NCBI GenBank assembly: GCA_963784425.1
Contig: CAWARM010000008.1
Span: forward strand, 62,001-126,000
Direction of reading: 5' to 3'
From: SHZL01 sp963784425
GTDB lineage: Bacteria; Pseudomonadota; Gammaproteobacteria; Xanthomonadales; SZUA-36
Length of the DNA: 64,000 nt
Numbering within the stretch: the stretch's first letter is position 1; the number at the start of each line of letters is the position of its first letter. This document shows, one piece after another, positions 61,509-64,000 of the stretch. The translations under genes were made by a program, and so were the position numbers. The notes below the pieces were generated by a model. It was given only the letters and a program-made list of their open reading frames with translations, was not told where the DNA came from and ran no database searches.

Positions 61509-62087
61509 TCAAGCTGCCTGCTTGTCCCCTGGCCCGTCCGTACCAATCTTCTGCGGCTTTTCGGAGGGTTTTGGCTGGATTGGAACTTCCGGCTTGGGTT
61601 CGAAATCCAGCTGTTCCCGAATGGCTGCAGGTAAGAACTCCACGGCCCATTGCACCAGGGGATCGAGCCTGTGAATCAAGACTGATTCGCGCCACCACGG
61701 GTCGGCAGGTATGGGAGTGAATCCGGCAATTACTAAAACTGCAACTACTATTGCAAGACCTCGTGCCGCTCCGAAAACTCCGCCCAGCATTCGGTCAGTG
61801 CCACTCAACCCGGTTGACTCCACCAACCGCCCAATCAGGTAGCTGAGCAATCCCCCTACCAGCAGGACGGCAACAAACAGCCCGGCAAAGCCCATTGCGG
61901 CCCTGGCCGAAGGCAACGACACATGCTCCTCCATCATGCCAGCGACCTCACCTCCATATTGGTAGGCAACAAGAAAGGCCAGAGCCCAGATGACCAGCGA
62001 AAGAACTTCCTTGATGAAACCCCTGAGGAATCCCACCAGGATGGAAATGACCACTGTGGCGACGATGGCGTAATCTGGCCAAATCAT
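61509..62087 (-). CDS. cvpA: CvpA family membrane protein
   Basis: Membrane protein of 192 residues with four helices: DYAIVATVVISILVGFLRGFIKEVLSLVIWALAFLVA, then AMGFAGLFVAVLLVGGLLSYLIG and the segment TDRMLGGVFGAARGLAIVVAVL. CvpA is needed for colicin V production in E. coli and has a wider envelope role. The C-terminus is Pro/Lys-rich and longer than in E. coli (162). It precedes purF. Confidence 0.94.
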   Translation of the reverse strand: MIWPDYAIVATVVISILVGFLRGFIKEVLSLVIWALAFLVAYQYGGEVAGMMEEHVSLPSARAAMGFAGLFVAVLLVGGLLSYLIGRLVESTGLSGTDRMLGGVFGAARGLAIVVAVLVIAGFTPIPADPWWRESVLIHRLDPLVQWAVEFLPAAIREQLDFEPKPEVPIQPKPSEKPQKIGTDGPGDKQAA

Positions 62088-62117
62088 ATTTGCGTAATCG
62101 GAGGAGTCGCTTTCTGC

Positions 62118-63185
62118 TTAATCAGCACTCATGACTACACCGTCAATTTTGCGGTGATCAAACAGCTGCTGCCGGGTTCGGATTGCTTCCTCCCGCTCGA
62201 GGAAAGGTCCCACAAGTACCCGGTAGGTCGTTGTGGACTTGGCAGTAATGGTCTCCAGGTAAGCCGTCATGCCGTCGCTCCTGAGCTGGTCAACCAGTTT
62301 TTGCGCGTTCGCTGACTCGTTGAAACTACCCAACTGAATTACCCAGCGCACCAGCGGGTCGTCTGGATTGGTAACCGGCGCAGCGAGCCCGGGTTTCAGG
62401 TCAAGCACGCGGGGACTCGTGCCTTTGAATTCATTCTTGATGCGGGCTGAAACCTCAACCGCTTCAGTTTCCTTGGCAAATGGACCGACACGCACGCGGC
62501 TAAGTCGCCCGACATCCGATTCCACTGTGTCCAACAGTACGGGAAGCCCTTGCTTTTGCAGTTGAGACACCAGTTGCCGGGCATTCTCAGTGTTGCTCAG
62601 GCTGGTCACCTGCACAACGTATCGACTTGTAACTCCCGCCTCGGGAACATTGGTTGCGGGAAGCGGCGAGTCAGTTGCCGGTCCGGTCGCTGATCCGGTT
62701 TGAACATCTGAAGTCAGATCAGCTGCAGGTATTACCGGGGAAGGAATTTCCTGGCCCGAACCAGCGCTGTTTTGTTCAAGCGCAGCAGCCGGTGACGCAG
62801 CACGGGCAGCAGACTCCGGCCCGACTGCCCCGCCAACTTGCACTTCCGGCACAGACCCTTCCGCCGGACCCGGTTGAGTACCGGCTGAATCCACTTTCTC
62901 CGCGTCCGGGGTGGTCTTTGCTGCAGGAAGTGCCGGCAATGCCTGCGGCGCGGTTTCGGAGCCTGCGCTTGCGTTTCCCCCGGGACGTGACTCTTCCACC
63001 GCATCTGTTACTGGAAAACGGCGAGTCTCAAAGGCCAACTCGTCGGGGCGCGGCGGAATTTCCATTTTCTGCGATTGCTCCGGGCCGCCCTCGGGCCTTC
63101 CGCTCAGAAGCATGGGTAAAACAATGACAGCCAGTGCAATAATGACACTGGCGCCAACCAGTCTCTGCTTGAGTGCTTTGTCCAT
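62118..63185 (-). CDS. DedD-like protein with two SPOR domains
   Basis: Cell-envelope protein of 355 residues. One transmembrane helix (KQRLVGASVIIALAVIVLPMLL) is followed by a ~140-residue Pro/Ala/Glu-rich linker and two consecutive SPOR domains: YVVQVTSLSNTENARQLVSQLQ (about 200-275) and WVIQLGSFNESANAQKLVDQLR (about 283-355). SPOR domains bind denuded peptidoglycan at the division site. The DedD of E. coli has one SPOR domain and 220 residues, so this form is longer. It follows folC by 34 nt. Confidence 0.9.
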   Translation of the reverse strand: MDKALKQRLVGASVIIALAVIVLPMLLSGRPEGGPEQSQKMEIPPRPDELAFETRRFPVTDAVEESRPGGNASAGSETAPQALPALPAAKTTPDAEKVDSAGTQPGPAEGSVPEVQVGGAVGPESAARAASPAAALEQNSAGSGQEIPSPVIPAADLTSDVQTGSATGPATDSPLPATNVPEAGVTSRYVVQVTSLSNTENARQLVSQLQKQGLPVLLDTVESDVGRLSRVRVGPFAKETEAVEVSARIKNEFKGTSPRVLDLKPGLAAPVTNPDDPLVRWVIQLGSFNESANAQKLVDQLRSDGMTAYLETITAKSTTTYRVLVGPFLEREEAIRTRQQLFDHRKIDGVVMSAD

Positions 63186-63219
63186 TGATTATTGCCGGTC
63201 CGTAAGAGGTCGCCGGATT

Positions 63220-64000
63220 CTAACAGTTACCGTTCAGAAATGCCGCCGCCTGGCCGGCGCTCACAAAGGATCCAAATACGAGTATGCTCTCCCCCTCTTT
63301 TGTATTTTCCAGAGCGGCTCTCAGCGCCGTTGGCACATCCCGGAATTCTTTCACCCTGTTACGGGAACTCACACTGGCTACTTCCCGCGCTAGCGCTGCA
63401 CCGCTTCTCCCCCGCTCTCCTTCCAGGCCTGCGCAATACCAGGCCTGCACGCAAGAATCCAGGATTTCTGCAACAGCCCTGGCGTCCTTGTCACGCAGCA
63501 TTCCCAAAACACAGACTCCGGGACGCAGGCCCAGACCCCGCAGGGCCTCTGCAACTGCCTGGGCCGCGTGCGGGTTATGCCCCACATCCAGCCAGACCTT
63601 CTTGCAGGATTCATGCTGCTGCAGGCGACCGGGCAACCGGGCGGAGCGCAAGCCGTCTGCCAGTAACTGTGGCTGTGCAAGGCACGCCGGGTGCACCGCC
63701 ACCACCGCAGCGACCGCAGTTGCCATGTTGTTTACCTGGTGTGCACCTTGCATGACGGGCAGAGGCAACTCCAGGACATAATCACCCTTTCGCCAGGTGC
63801 AGCCCCTGGCGTGAGTGGTAATGCTGAATTCACGCCCCAAGCGGTAAACCGGTGAACCCAGTTCACCAGCATGCTTCAGCACACTTTGAGGCGGTTCGGC
63901 TTCACCGCAGATCACTGCCCGGCCTGCTCGGATAATGCCAGCTTTTTCAGCGCCGATTGTTTCCCGGTCATGGCCCAGGTAGTCCTGATGATCAAGCCCG
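63220..64000 (-). CDS. folC: folylpolyglutamate synthase/dihydrofolate synthase (5' end cut by window edge)
   Basis: The frame is open to the right edge, giving about 259 C-terminal residues of a family near 420-430 long. The first residues read GLDHQDYLGHDRETIGAEKAGI, the FolC central motif, then VMQGAHQVNNMATAVAA and VWLDVGHNPHAAQAVAEAL. The start and ATP-binding P-loop lie beyond position 64000. It heads the folC-dedD-cvpA-purF group. Confidence 0.93.
   Translation of the reverse strand, partial: GLDHQDYLGHDRETIGAEKAGIIRAGRAVICGEAEPPQSVLKHAGELGSPVYRLGREFSITTHARGCTWRKGDYVLELPLPVMQGAHQVNNMATAVAAVVAVHPACLAQPQLLADGLRSARLPGRLQQHESCKKVWLDVGHNPHAAQAVAEALRGLGLRPGVCVLGMLRDKDARAVAEILDSCVQAWYCAGLEGERGRSGAALAREVASVSSRNRVKEFRDVPTALRAALENTKEGESILVFGSFVSAGQAAAFLNGNC

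Noticed and set aside
1..64000. tRNA, rRNA, CRISPR array, prophage or complete insertion sequence
   Set aside because: None was seen by reading both strands; no repeat-spacer pattern, transposase, integrase or phage structural gene is present.

Overview
The window looks like chromosomal DNA of a free-living gammaproteobacterium, moderately GC-rich by eye and probably marine or hydrocarbon/lipid-associated. Several gene orders are those I know from Pseudomonas-type genomes: ndk-rlmN, pheA..aroA-cmk-rpsA-ihfB followed by an O-antigen-type locus, and folC-dedD(SPOR)-cvpA-purF. The two-domain fatty acyl-CoA reductase at 52-54 kb closely resembles the long Marinobacter enzyme. Family or genus cannot be fixed from the sequence alone. 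I see no rRNA, tRNA, CRISPR array, prophage or complete insertion sequence.

Layout. 1-13 kb: rlmN (cut by the window edge) and ndk; FadE acyl-CoA dehydrogenase; a patatin phospholipase; a MoxR-DUF58-transglutaminase operon; an Slp-type lipoprotein, DUF2461, LemA and a DUF2207 membrane protein. 13-29 kb: an SOS mutagenesis locus. lexA has a canonical LexA box and is followed by imuA and the catalytically dead Y-family protein imuB. dnaE2, the polymerase partner, lies 9 kb downstream under its own LexA box. Between them sit beta-carbonic anhydrase, ChrA, YjbR, modABC, a GFA protein, a P1-family peptidase and several small envelope proteins. 29-36 kb: a membrane-fusion lipoprotein with two tandem RND pumps. 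36-44 kb: two small cytochromes c, nfuA, an esterase, galU, a WbpM-like epimerase/dehydratase, a WecA/WbpL-like sugar-phosphate transferase, lapB and lapA. 44-50 kb: ihfB, rpsA, cmk, aroA and pheA. 50-60 kb: a lipid-storage neighbourhood with a PHA-system protein, fatty acyl-CoA reductase, acyl-CoA-binding protein, TetR regulator, phasin-like protein, TPR protein, HerA-type ATPase and wax ester synthase/DGAT. 60-64 kb: purF, cvpA, a double-SPOR protein and folC (cut by the right edge).

How the genes work together. LexA would repress itself with imuA-imuB, and separately dnaE2, giving a damage-inducible mutasome split over two operons. Acyl-CoA binding protein, fatty acyl-CoA reductase and WS/DGAT together can turn acyl-CoA into fatty alcohol and then wax ester, with phasin-like and PHA-system proteins suggesting a granule surface. 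FadE provides the opposing beta-oxidation step. LapA/LapB, the WbpL/WbpM-like pair and GalU concern lipopolysaccharide and surface glycans.

The most unusual content is non-coding or nested. Two palindromes sharing the core GGGTCAGAGTAA/TTACTCTGACCC lie in frame inside dnaE2. A ~215-bp inverted-repeat-bounded element abuts the aroA start, and a 36-bp miniature with nearly the same ends supplies the imuA stop codon. A 193-bp element with perfect 25-bp arms and internal hairpins lies just upstream of the lexA operator.
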